The notes below the pieces were generated by a model that made no database searches, was not told where the DNA came from, and was given only the letters and a program-made list of their open reading frames with translations. Both the position numbers and the translations under genes were made by a program. A stretch of DNA of 64,000 nucleotides. It comes from Progne subis subis. Taxonomy: Eukaryota; Chordata; Aves; Passeriformes; Hirundinidae. This document shows, one piece after another, positions 26,388 through 37,239 of this stretch. The stretch spans positions 17,896,707 to 17,960,706 of the forward strand of contig JAKJHU010000005.1 in assembly GCA_022316685.1 (NCBI GenBank). Direction: 5' to 3'. The first letter of the stretch is position 1; each line of letters opens with the position of its first letter.

Positions 26388-26640
26388 TACCAGGATAATG
26401 CCCTGTTTTTTATCAAAACTATCGTAAAAACTACATAAGATAATTTTTTTAATATAGCATTATAGCATTCTCTGCTAAGTCTTTTGAGTCAGTCTAATTA
26501 AGTGAATAGCATCACTTCAAATGTTACCCATAAACCAATGTGGTTAGAAACCAAATTAACTGCAAAATCACACAGGACCCAATTTCAGTTTTCAGTAACA
26601 GTTGCAATAAATTTTGTCTTCTGTACTGTTTTCAACTTAC
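24974..26640 (-). other. LAMA2: LAMA2 intron 7
   Basis: A complete intron of 1667 bp. Its only striking content is a 53-base T run (26332-26384) on the plus strand; the remainder is AT-rich and unrecognised. Confidence 0.92.
26332..26384. repeat. Homopolymer, T53 (A53 in LAMA2 sense)
   Basis: Fifty-three uninterrupted T on the plus strand, 257 bp downstream of the exon 7 donor in transcript sense. It reads as a long poly(A) in the LAMA2 pre-mRNA sense. No retroelement or retrocopied gene body is recognisable on its 5' side (higher coordinates). Such a pure run is likely unstable in length and its size in an assembly is approximate. Confidence 0.95.
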
Positions 26641-26758
26641 GTTCACATTCATGCTTATGCAGGAGAGTACCGGCATGCCAAGGCTTTTGATGGAAACCAG
26701 GACAACACTGATCACATGCCTCTCCACATGTGTTGTGCTCACACTGACAGATGGATTT
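26641..26758 (-). CDS. LAMA2: LAMA2 exon 7 (laminin EGF-like repeat 1)
   Basis: This 118-bp exon enters in phase 0 and leaves after one base of a split codon. It encodes KSICQCEHNTCGEACDQCCP, then GFHQKPWHAG and TLLHKHECE plus the first base of the next codon. Cysteine spacing (CxC, TC, AC, CC, EC) is that of LE repeat 1 of the alpha-2 short arm. The acceptor is TTTTAAATTAG (AG at 26760-26759) behind a T-rich run; the donor is GTAAGT at 26640-26635. The split codon joins with exon 8 to give proline, where I recall alanine in human. Length equals the human exon. Exons 7 and 8 together total 297 bp, so they are frame-neutral only as a pair. Confidence 0.96.
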
Positions 26759-28942
26759 CTAATTTAAAAGAAAAACAAATATTTACACTGTGATGATTTG
26801 AAGAATCTGTCTGTGTACATAATATGCATCCCAGTTCAAATTATTAAAACATTAAGAAAGGCTCTACTCTGTAATTCCTTTGCTTATCCACTTTTATTAA
26901 TTTATGTATCCTGCATTCACCAAATGTGTTTAAATTCTATAGCTCTATTTGAAGAAAACAGCCACAAAGCAAAGGGAGATAGTTGGCCAGATCATCTAAG
27001 GAGAATCTAAGAACACAGAATTTAATTCCAATTGGATAAAGAAAGGAGGATGGGAAAGTTTCCCAACAAAACAAATAAGCCAAAGTACAGGTAGCCCTTG
27101 GATACAAGAAAACTGATCTGACCCCTGAAGGAGTGAGCCAGTCCACCTTTCCCTTTAATGCAGCAATTCTGCTGCTGCAGAATGAAATCAATTCTGTTGG
27201 CCGATCCAATACAAATTGCCTTTTTTTATACTTTGGTATTATTTTTTACTAGATAAATCAACTTATCTTGTAACCTTCCAACTGTGTAACTAATTCTATG
27301 GGAGGGAGAGCTGGAGTGTTTAAAGTAATAATAGATGAGCACAAGTCCAGCCTTTCAGTCACTTTACAGTTCCCCACAAGACCACCTTAGTCCCAGCATG
27401 AAAATACTACTGTAGGGAACTCCTAAACTCCCTGAGCCACAGAGGCAGCTCGAAAAAGGTAAAAAACCCTGCAGTTTGGAAAAATGAGAAGTAAAAATTG
27501 CCTTCCCAATAGTTATTTAGTGAATAGGATTCTCAGTGGTCCTTGTGAGGCCATACAGGTCAAACCAGCAAGCCAGAGAAACTCCATAGCTCACAGGACA
27601 AAGCATAAATGTTGCAAAACAAGTCTAACTCAAGGACTGCTTCAGAAAAGTGTGGCAGTAAGTTCCAGCAAGTTTACTCCTTGTAATGCTAAGGGAAAGA
27701 TCCTTTCTGCTAACAAAGTTATAATGTTTATAAGAATATTTTGGCATGGCTCAGTCTAAAGAATATCCCTGGAGAGCTTAAACCTCCAAATCTCTTCTGG
27801 CTTGAGCTGTTTCACTTACGCTATTTTTTTACTGGTCAGACAACAAATACACATTTAACGTCATGCAAAACAGGATATCACACTTGCCAAAGTGCCTTTA
27901 TTTTGTCTAGTAGCCAAATTATCTGAAATATGTATTAATCTCAGTAGCAGCACTTATTTTCTGAGGCAAGCCTGATTGTAACAGATGGCACAGAGACAAT
28001 GCTGCAGTTTCATCACTAAGAGCATCTGAAACAATAGTTCAACACTTGCTGTATGTATCATTACAGAAAATTCTCACAAGGGTTAAACCAAGGAGCTTGC
28101 TCAATTTTTACAAGGATCCATAGAAATTGCTTAGAACTCTAAAAGTATTCTCTAAAAGATTTTGTCATTTCTTTAAATTATTTCTTACATGATGGCTTAA
28201 TGTCACACAGAAATAAGATTTTTAGTTAAATCCTATGAAGCTCCTACTTAAGTGAATAGGACATGCAGAGATCCCACACTGTGGCATGTAATATTAGTAA
28301 ATAGCAAATTCAGTATTAGTGATAAAGGGTGCATAGAGTTGGACAATCAGTGACAAATTATATTTCTATATTAATTATATAGGTTATGTTTTGATTGCAT
28401 TGGTTATGTGCAAAAAAAGAGAGCTACAATTCAAAAGTTATTACGTACAGCTCATGATTTTCTGGATTAGCTTAACTGATCATTCAATTGATACTTTCTA
28501 CATAGCCAATGCACCATTCTAGAGCCATCATGTGTTTGCAAGCATCAATTAAATATTTGACAGCAATTTAGGAAACATCTTGATCAATATCAAGGAGGAA
28601 AAAAAAAAAAAAAAGACTGACAGTGCTCATTTCTACAGCTACATATTGTAACCCAGATTTCTGTTTTTCCTAGGAAACTTCCAATATGAATTATCTGAAA
28701 CCTATTCTTTCATTTCAGGAAAGCCTCTGCTGACACTGTATGAATGTTTATTATTCTGGCTGCTAGCACTGTTTCATTCTGGCACTGCTTCTGACTGTTC
28801 TTCTAGGTGAAAAACAGACATAAATTCACAGAGCTCTGTAGAATATCAATATCAGAGGATTTTTTTGTGTTTTTTTTTTTTTTTTTCCTCATGTTCCACC
28901 CTATAGACAAGATACATTAAAAAAACAAACAAACAAACATAC
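26759..28942 (-). other. LAMA2: LAMA2 intron 6
   Basis: A complete intron of 2184 bp. It starts (transcript sense) with GTATGT followed by TTTG repeats and a T-rich stretch, then an A-rich run at 28862-28886 (T-rich on plus). An A16 run lies near 28599-28614. No interspersed element was recognised. Confidence 0.92.
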
Positions 28943-29032
28943 ATTGGTTACTGGATCCAGTGGACAAGCCTTTGCATGGCCTGAACATATACACATGCCT
29001 CCAACGGAGATGTCTTTTATAGAATAGTAATA
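28943..29032 (-). CDS. LAMA2: LAMA2 exon 6 (end of LN domain, start of LE1)
   Basis: This small 90-bp, phase 0-0 exon encodes 30 residues: [20 protein letters not shown] followed by [10 protein letters not shown]. The [12 protein letters not shown] part ends the LN domain and the CIC..C cysteines open the first laminin EGF-like repeat. It is too short for an ordinary ORF scan and was found by translating between splice sites. The acceptor is GTCTTACAG (AG at 29034-29033) and the donor AAT|GTATGT (28942-28937) is followed immediately by a T-rich, TTTG-repeated stretch in the transcript sense, which may help recognition of this small exon. Length matches human exon 6 as remembered. Confidence 0.96.
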
Positions 29033-29841
29033 CTGTAAGACAAAACAGAAATTGAATTGCTAAGTGGATTCTAAAATGCAGGTGCCAAACTGCAGAATTC
29101 ATTTCTTGTGACAAAACTGTCAGGTCCTGTTTTATTTCTTTTTTGATCTACTACAAATACAGCAGACAGTGTAATCCAAGTTGTGTCTTGATCAACAGAT
29201 TCAGGCTGAGTGAAAGAAAGAGTGTAAATTGGCACAGTTCCATTTGTTTGAAGTCACAAAAGCCATGTCAATTTATACACAGCATACAAAAACATGAGAA
29301 TAGGAAAAGGCTATATGCACACTGGATAATGAAAAGTCAAATGCTATAGAATTTATTCTCTTCAGAAAATATGAAAAGGAAAAGGCATGATGATGGGAAG
29401 AGGAGAAAAGCTAGGAAGAAACCTATGAAGCACCCTTCTTCACCTTAGCTGGGTCTAATTTGGGCATTCACTGAACTGTGGAAAGAAGAACTTTTTCATT
29501 ATTGGCCTTTTGAATGATCATGAAACAGTCTTTATTACTGAGATTTAAGTACTTTTGACCTGTTTTCTGCCATTTGACCATTTCTCTTTTTTCTTTCGTG
29601 AGGATTAGGAGCCCTAAAATGAGAGAAGGATAGAAATATATTCATAGTCTTATACTACAAAGCCTGTGAAAAGTGAATCTCTTTCATTGTCTTCTGTTTC
29701 AGCAAGAGTCCTGCAACATGCTCACAGCTGGCTAATCAAACAAAACATATGCTATTTGCAAATTTTGCTATTACAGTGTTCAACCTCTTTATCAGATCAT
29801 GAATAAATATATCAAACAAAATGAGAACTCTTGTCATTCTA

Positions 29842-30487
29842 TGTTGGAGTCCAGGGCATTCCTTTGGTTGCCCTGGAGGGTCAGAGACCTGGGCAGGGGG
29901 CTCTGAGACCCCAGCCCAGAGCTCAGAGAGACACTGGATTTGATCTCAGTCCATGGGAAAAACTTCCTAAACTGAGAGAGGGTTTGCAGGCCACGGGAGT
30001 GTGAAAAATAGTAGTTTAGTTTATCACAGAGTGAAAAAAATAGTAATTTTAGGTTCATAGCATTGGAGTGAATGGGGACAAGATGGAGAATCTGGGGCGT
30101 TGTCTCCTTCTTCTTCCTTCTCCTTCCCTCACTCCATTTCTGCTATGACGTTGGCACAAAGTAGTTAGTGAGGATTGGGTCAGTGTATAGATGACCTTTT
30201 TAGTAATAGTGATAGACATTGGTAAAAAATAGTAAATAACGAACACGTAGTAATTAGTATAAAAGATTAAGGACTGCCCAGCTCGGGGGGAGACGTGAGA
30301 AGTCCATGCAGCTGCAAACATCATGTTGGACTGTGAGAAATTTGTAAGATAAGAAACAATAAACGAAAAATGCAACCTTGAAAAATCTACACCTGAAGAC
30401 TCCGTCTCTTCCTTCGGCTTGGCTCGGAGCTGTGCAGGGGGGAAAGGGACCCTGAAACCACCTGAATGTTGGGGAAGCCCCCCGACA
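29842..30487 (+). mobile_element. Solo LTR of an endogenous retrovirus
   Basis: This 646-bp block begins TGTTGGAG and ends CCCCGACA (TG...CA with short inverted ends). It carries a TATA box TATAAAAG at 30258-30265 and AATAAA at 30358-30363 about 100 bp further, the U3-R-U5 arrangement of an LTR on the plus strand. No gag, pol or env sequence flanks it, so it is probably a recombination-derived solo LTR. Flanks ATTCTA and ATTCCT could be a decayed target-site duplication. It is antisense to LAMA2. Confidence 0.75.
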
Positions 30488-31070
30488 ATTCCTAGTAAAC
30501 CTTCTAACACAAAGAAAATGTATAATTTGTGGTTACCATTTATTTCCTGACAAGGGTGGCAAGTTTTAGTTGCTCCTTGCTCCTTTGAGGACAGCCTCAT
30601 GGAGAGATGCTACGCAGAAGTTACAGTTCTTTGTTGGTTTGAGAAATCAGTGTATCATCCTGCAGTCAGTTTTCATGAGTTTGGACTAATTTTTCAAGTG
30701 CTAATTCAACTTTGTATCTCTATTCACCTAGAATCAGATTATTTAATGTCCACTATTACATAAACACAGTATTCATGATTAGTGAGGCTGGAGTAACTGC
30801 ATTCAACTGGAAGGGATTCTGGGTTTCTAATTCAAAACAAATTGGCTTGTTCCAAACTTTCAGAAGTAGCCAGCACTCTCTATTTAGACAAGGAAATGGA
30901 AACCAGAAATGGGGAAAAGAAGAAGCAAATTTTCTTATCTATCACTATCAAATGATAGTAACTAAAGTCAAGAATAATGATACGCCCCCCTTCATAACAG
31001 GACTTATTTTTGTTTTGGAAAGTTTAGACTACCACTATAACATGATGACTAACAGGAAGTGGAAGTGGGG

Positions 31071-31190
31071 AAAAAAACCCCAAAAACTAAAAAACAAAAC
31101 AAAACAAAACAAAAACCTTAAAAAAAACCCCACACCAAACAAACAAAAAACCAAACAAAACCACAAACAAACAAACAAACAAAAAACACA
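31071..31190. repeat. AAAAC/AAAC-rich low-complexity tract
   Basis: About 120 bases of A with interspersed C, mostly AAAAC and AAAC units, in intron 5 between the two LTRs. The C-terminus of a 171-codon frame across it is pure composition. Confidence 0.9.
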
Positions 31191-31739
31191 ACATGGAAAA
31201 TTATATATTCCCCAAACAAATTTTTGAGAATGCTAATTAGAAAAATCAGAGGAAGACAAGAATAACACACAACATTTGATCAGCAGGAAAACAGGGAGAT
31301 ATGGCTTAGAAAGAAGAAAGAAGAGACAGGGATGTGCACACACAAGGCACAGTGGAGAAGACCAGTGTACAGGTACGGATGTGAGTTTAATTGCTGTATT
31401 CATTCTTTCAAGCTAAAACTCAAAATGTTTACTGCTACCTGCAATCATTTGAAAATGCCAGAAGTGTTGCATTCAGGCCCTGCTATTACTTATAGTGCAA
31501 TTAGAATTTCTGCTCAAAGGAAGAGTTCAAAGCATTTTAAAGATAGAAAAGGATTGAGTAGAAGAGGCAAGTGATACTAACAGCAAACACTTGTCAAATA
31601 CCTACATCCAAATGTTTGCAGCCAAAGGAGCTGGGTGTTTATGGTAATAACATCAGTAAGAAGAAAAGGTTAAATTGTTAATTCTGTTCTAGAGAACATA
31701 ACAAAATAGAGTGCACAGGGAATTCTCAAACACCAGGAT

Positions 31740-32470
31740 TTTGAAAGATAACAACAGGTACTCATCATCTCCTGTCACTTGTCTCTATCGGAGCCGCTGG
31801 CTCCGTTTTGCTCAAGCTAGCTCGAGACTGCGACCAGACAGGAAAACTCCCCTGGGTCCTAGAAACCAGGGGAGCGGCAAAGGGGCTTTTTCCCCTTATC
31901 ATGGGAGAGATCATGTCGATGGCAGACGAAAGGAGCCAGACTTGGTCAGAAGACAAAGTCCAAGGTATTTATTCCATCCTGATCGGATGCCTGCCTCAGT
32001 TCAGCTGCTCAGGCCAATTCCTCGTCCCGCCACTTGGTCCAGGGTTACATACAGGGGAGGGGCTAAAGGAGGGGACAAACCAACACCCAGTGAGGCATAA
32101 GGTGGGAGTGGAACAGGGTTGGAGGGACATTCAAAGAAACCAATGGGAACATAAGGGGAGGAACTTCCTCAGCTCTTGCCCTATCACTCAATGTCCTTAG
32201 CCGAACTCTCCAGAAACTGTAAGGAACAATCCAGTGGCAGACAGGGCCTGTAGGAGGGGACTGGGAGGAGTGACAGGGAAGAGGGGTAGGGACAAACCTT
32301 GGAATAAAACACTTTCCAGGAGAACAGGGAGTACAGAACAAACCATTATAACACAAAACCCAATATAAAAATAAGTAACATAAAATACAATATGAAAACA
32401 AATAACACAAAGCAACAATCTCACAAAATTTCCTATGGCAAACAAAGGCAGGTACAGCACCTGCAATTGT
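31740..32470 (-). mobile_element. LTR-like retroviral block in LAMA2 sense orientation
   Basis: A GC-richer block of about 730 bp next to exon 5. On the minus strand it has a GC-rich upstream part with short promoter-like boxes, then AATAAA at 31973-31968 followed by a U5-like stretch containing GCAAAACGGAGCCAGCGGCT, as expected of an LTR transcribed leftward. Overlapping frames on both strands (up to 141 codons) are not recognisable proteins. I could not fix the ends or a target-site duplication and see no clear TATA box, so the assignment rests on composition and layout. Confidence 0.55.
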
Positions 32471-32516
32471 AAGAGAATTTCTACACATGCCTTTCTACTG
32501 CCTTGCCAGAACTTAC

Positions 32517-32696
32517 CCTCCGTGTAACAATAGGATCAATTTCAGCTGGATCTTTGTGTGCAAACATCATTAAATCAGCATTTAGCGTCCGTATCCTCTG
32601 GAATCTCAGGCGAATAAAGCGCGCAGAGGTGAACTCCAGTAATTCACGTGATGGATCATCAGCACTAGGTCGTCCATTAATTAGAGAAGTGTGAAT
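32517..32696 (-). CDS. LAMA2: LAMA2 exon 5 (LN domain, C-terminal part)
   Basis: This 180-bp, phase 0-0 exon encodes 60 residues, starting IHTSLINGRPSADDPS and ending AEIDPIVTRR. It completes most of the LN fold; the segment SARFIRLRFQRIRTLNADLM is the highly conserved LN C-terminal motif shared by laminin alpha chains. The acceptor is TTCTTCAG (AG at 32698-32697); the donor is the full consensus GTAAGT at 32516-32511. The opposite strand holds an open frame across this exon, which is a shadow. A retroviral LTR in the same orientation begins within about 50-100 bp downstream of the donor. Identity as LAMA2 exon 5 is very secure from sequence and order. Confidence 0.97.
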
Positions 32697-34129
32697 CTGA
32701 AGAATTATTAAAGCAGTAAGGAATTATATTACATCACATCAGTGTTGTCATGATTAGGCCAACAAATATCATTATAGGCATTGTGTTAATTCATTTGCAC
32801 ATGAAGAATAACTTCTTTCCTTAGAAAATAGATTTCCCCCAAAATATTCCATGTGTCCACAGACCTCAGCTATGAAGAGTCTTTATAATAAGAACATTTA
32901 GAGCAAAGTCATCAGCTACAAAAAGACTGCAGCACAAACTGCATATGTGTACCCAGGCCCTAAAACAGTGTCCATGCTGCAGGCAATTCACTTCTCCTCC
33001 CCTAGTCTGAAAATAGGTGATCATACAACCAAATGGGCCAAGAAATTTTGAGTTAAGGGAATGTATACTTGGAATGAGATTCAGAATTCAGCAGGGGTCA
33101 GTTTGCATCTTGTAGAGCGATCATCATCAAAAGACTTCTGAACTTTTGAAATGCTGAAAACTACAATGGCTAGATGAGACAAACTCAGCATTCAGAAGCA
33201 CCTCTCCTTTCCCACTGTCTCTTTACACACCTTCTCCTTCAAATCTTTTTCTCATCAAGGTGAAACAATTTCCTGGGTTGCAACAGTTTTCACCTGGTCC
33301 CTGAGGAAAGTCTATCACTTCTGAGAACATTGTTTAGCATTTGTTTTTTCAAAGACACTACCACTCTCTGCCTACACTGTGGTTTCTGCAAAGATTCCCT
33401 CCCTCTTTTTCTGCCTTCCCTATCCTAAAGTCTGGACATCTTCTAGGCAAACTCTGTGGCTCCCTCATAGACACTCTCCAACTCCAACTGAAGCATCAAG
33501 GGCAAGTCAACAAAAATAAGAGATCTTCTTCCCCTCATGTCTTTGTAGCTGATCACGGCACACATTAGCTCTGAATCAACTAAATAAAGCAGATGGGCTG
33601 CTACAGAGCTGTTCTTGGAAAAGGCCTACAAGAAGAAGCATGTCAAGTATAGCAAAATACTGTTAATGAGCACCTAGAGGGAGAAAGAAACTACTAATTT
33701 TCCTGTATTCTCAAGTGTTAAATTTTAATTGGGGCCTTTTTATTACAGACTGGTACACTGAAAGAATGTTCAGATGCTAAGCCAAATGTGCAGAACATTG
33801 GAACGAATCAGAGCATTATGCCATGAACATGTGTTGCCTCATACCTCAGTGCTCTGAGTGAGAGGTCAGGCCAGTTCTGTCCTTGAACATGGTCATATCA
33901 CTGCTGGTTTAGGCAAACAGCTGCACTCCAAACACTATCTGGCACTCACTCAGCAGTGGTGCCTCACACTGAGGAAAGAGACTGTAAATCTGCTGGTCCC
34001 CAGGAAGCAGCAGCTCTTGTTTCCTGGAGTTTTTGGAGGTGCTGGATAGACTTACAGAGCAACTGCTGTCTTGCACTGCCATGTGATACTATCAACTCAT
34101 TTATCTCAAAGGCAGGTGTCAAGAGGATG

Positions 34130-34413
34130 GTGCAAGACTTTTCAGTCAGGAGAAGGATGTCAGGAGAAGGAGCAATATCACTAAACACAAGCAATTTCAC
34201 CTCAGTATTGAGGAAGAACTCCTTCACATTGACAGCGGCAGAGCACTAGAACAGGCTGCCCAGGGACGTCATGGAATCTCCCTCTCCTGAGACATTTAAA
34301 ACCCACCTAGGGGCATTCCTATGTAAACTGCTTTAGGTGACTGTGCTTTGGCAGGGGGCTTGGACTAGATGCTCTTCAGAAGTTCCTTCCAACCCTAACA
34401 ATTCTGTGATACC
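34130..34413 (+). mobile_element. CR1 LINE, 3' fragment
   Basis: CR1 3' end on the plus strand: GAAGAACTCCTTCACATTGA, AACAGGCTGCCCAGGGA, GGGGGCTTGGACTAGATG and CTTCCAACCCTAACAATTCT appear in the expected order and end in the TCTGTGAT-type tail near 34405. The element is 5'-truncated and antisense to LAMA2. Two reading frames that run through it are remnants of the ORF2 C-terminus and not a host gene. Confidence 0.88.
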
Positions 34414-37239
34414 ATGATTTTTACTACCAAGAGGGAAACCCTAAACTTCATCATGTCCAGCATTCTGCTCCACTGTATCTTCAAGTACATCAAATCACTG
34501 GGAACCACTCTGCCAGGAGCAGCTGCCAATTATGTCTTGCCTGTGTATGAATCAGCACCTCTGGGTTTCTGCCATGGCTTTCTCCAGGAACAGGTGATAT
34601 CACTAACTCCTACTCAGATCACAACACTACAGTCACTGAGCTCTGACTCATTTCTACACCTGACTACAAGTAACTAAAGGACACAGCTGGAAACAAACAG
34701 AATAAAATGCTATGAAAAAGACATGGTGCAAACAAAAGGTTATAATAAAAACCCCAGAGGAAGCAAGGAGGAGGTCCTAAATGAGAAATGTCTGGCTACA
34801 AATAGAACAAAAGCACATGACCAGAGAACTACTCAAGTCCCTGGTGAAAAGAGAGAGAACATGTGTGGGGAGAAAATTTCAAAAGAAGCCTGAAGAAGAG
34901 GCAACAAGTCAAGTGGAAATTGACAGATCTTTCCAAAAGAAAGAGAATTTTAACAAAAGCACATGCCTTAAGACTTTTTTGCATAATATTTACTTGTGAG
35001 CAAGGAAACATATTTCTTCAGAGTATTTTTTCACACCGTCACTGCCTTCCTTTAAAACAGGATCTAAGAGATTTCCTTTATACAGCCAGAAAACACATGG
35101 GTTATAGTTTAAAGCAACAGAATACTAAACACTGAACTTTTATATTCCAGAGATAAAGAAGAAATAAATCTAAAGTAGTGCCTTGTTCAGTCTGATAGAA
35201 CAGCATCGTGTCAATAAAGAGCATGGCAATCTGACTAACTGTTCAAAAAGACACAAATAAAGATTTTGGGGGTAGGAGTAGAAAGATGCAAGTGAAATCA
35301 CATGTATCAAAAAAAGCAAGTGCCCACAGATAGTTAAAAGTATTAATCACAGACACAACTTGACCACAAATGACACAGTTGAGAATAAGCAGTCATACCT
35401 TCTTATTATTTTAAAAACAAAAAAATTAGTCTGCAGACACTAGTGAGAGGAAAAAAAAAAACCAAAACAAAACCACTCCTTGGAAGTTTTATAGAACTAA
35501 AATGTAAATCAACAAAACCAGGGGTATTAATTTTATAATAGACCTTTACTTTTGAAAGGATCTATCTGCCAGCAGTTCATTTATTTGGCAAGGCTAATCT
35601 AGTAAGATGATGACTTCCATTTATATTATTTTTAAGCTTTGTCTTTAAATGTTTCACAATTTCAATTTAAAACCACAAGCAATTAAGTTCACATAGTTAC
35701 TGAAATGCAGCTATGTCCTGTGTGAAATATTGCACCTGCTCAAGTATGTACAGCAAACTGACACTGAGACTAGAAAATTCAAACAGAATAGTTGTATCAA
35801 AATTAATCTGAAGTAAAAATTTTACACTGGCAAAATTAACTACTCTAAGTTATTTCTCCTCCTATAAACATCTGTGATTAAATCATTAATTTCTTCCTAG
35901 AAGCATTTACAATCAACTTGAAAACTGTCCAACCAAGTTGTTCCTACTCCTTGAAAAGAGAATAAGGAAGAAATTAAAAATACTTTAGGAACATCTGTCA
36001 TTAATCAGAAGAAAAAAAAAAACAAAACAGCAAGAATCTTAATTTAAAGAAGTTTAAATAGGTTTAGATTTACAATATTTTTAATATGCCTCTTCCAATG
36101 AGACATCACTCATCACAATGAGTTTTTCCAGAACACACTTACTCTTTCCATCTCCTTCCACTATCTTGTGCCTGTTTGTAAGACACTGTTCCCAGGACAG
36201 CCATCTTCAGTCAAGACTCTAATGTGGCCCCTGCCCTCCAAGTATTTTTGAATCAGACTTGAAAACTGTCCCAGTGAACACAGTTCTCACTAAGCATGTG
36301 CCCCTATGCCACATAAGATCATCACAGTATTTCACATATAGCTCCTGTGAAGATTACCCCCCCTTACACACATCAGCTGATGGCCTGCATTAGCTATGCA
36401 CACACTGCATTATGAGCTGCTCCACAGTTCTACAGCAGAGCAGAGATCCAAGTCTGAGTCTTCCAAGAAAATATTAATACTTTAATCCACCCACTGGGCT
36501 ACTACAATCCAATGAGGGAACAGTGTCAAATTTTGTTGAGGTTTTATGGACAACTTTTATTTACCATTTCCAAGACTGAAGTAATAATCATAATTTTGGA
36601 TTCTAAATGAAAGATACGCAGATTTCAAGTAAAGAAAACGTTTCCTTAACAAGGCATTTGTCCATGGCTATATTCCAATAAGTGGAATCTTTAAGAATTT
36701 CCATCAGAAGTCAGAAGAAAATGGTTATGAAGGACTACAAGAAACAGTGCACTAAGACACTGATCCCTCTAATACAATATGATCACTTCCTCTGACTAAT
36801 CAGTCTAAAGGTTTCCTGAGCTACAGCATGAATCTGAGTCATAGTGTTTAATGTCTACCAATTGCCCTTTTCTGTATTATAGCTCTACTCCCTGTTTCAA
36901 CCATTATGTTTTTCATCACTACAAACACTTGTCCCAATGTGAGGAAATTTGCTTCTTAAAAAGAAAAAAACCCAAAACCTCAACAAAGTAACTGGCTCTG
37001 GCAGTGTTGTTCTTTGTTTGTTTTCGTTTTCCTTTTAAACCTGGAACTCATAATTGTTTAATTGAAAATGTTCTATTTTTTCATTTTAGGAAATTGCGAG
37101 CAGTCAACATCTTTTAATTTTTAAAATTCAGTATGATGATAAATCAACTTTTTCTTATCTGAAAACTGTGGAGGATGTTACAAGTTTTCTACTCTGAAGA
37201 GAATTTAGTCTAAGACTAGCCCATCAGCATTCATGCATA

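Larger units (their letters stand above)
29033..32516 (-). other. LAMA2: LAMA2 intron 5, carrying two LTRs
   Basis: A complete intron of 3484 bp of which roughly 40 percent is LTR sequence: a likely solo LTR on the plus strand (29842-30487) and an LTR-like block on the minus strand (about 31740-32470) with an A/C-rich tract between (31071-31190). An open frame of 181 codons at 30055-30600 runs antisense through the first LTR and has no coding meaning that I can support. Confidence 0.92.

Noticed and set aside
26218..26427. Frame with a long phenylalanine run.
   Set aside because: The run is the translation of the T53 homopolymer.
30055..30600. Longest non-exon open frame in the window (181 codons, minus strand).
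   Set aside because: It runs antisense through a plus-strand LTR; no domain, and the LTR's own TATA and poly(A) signals explain the sequence better.
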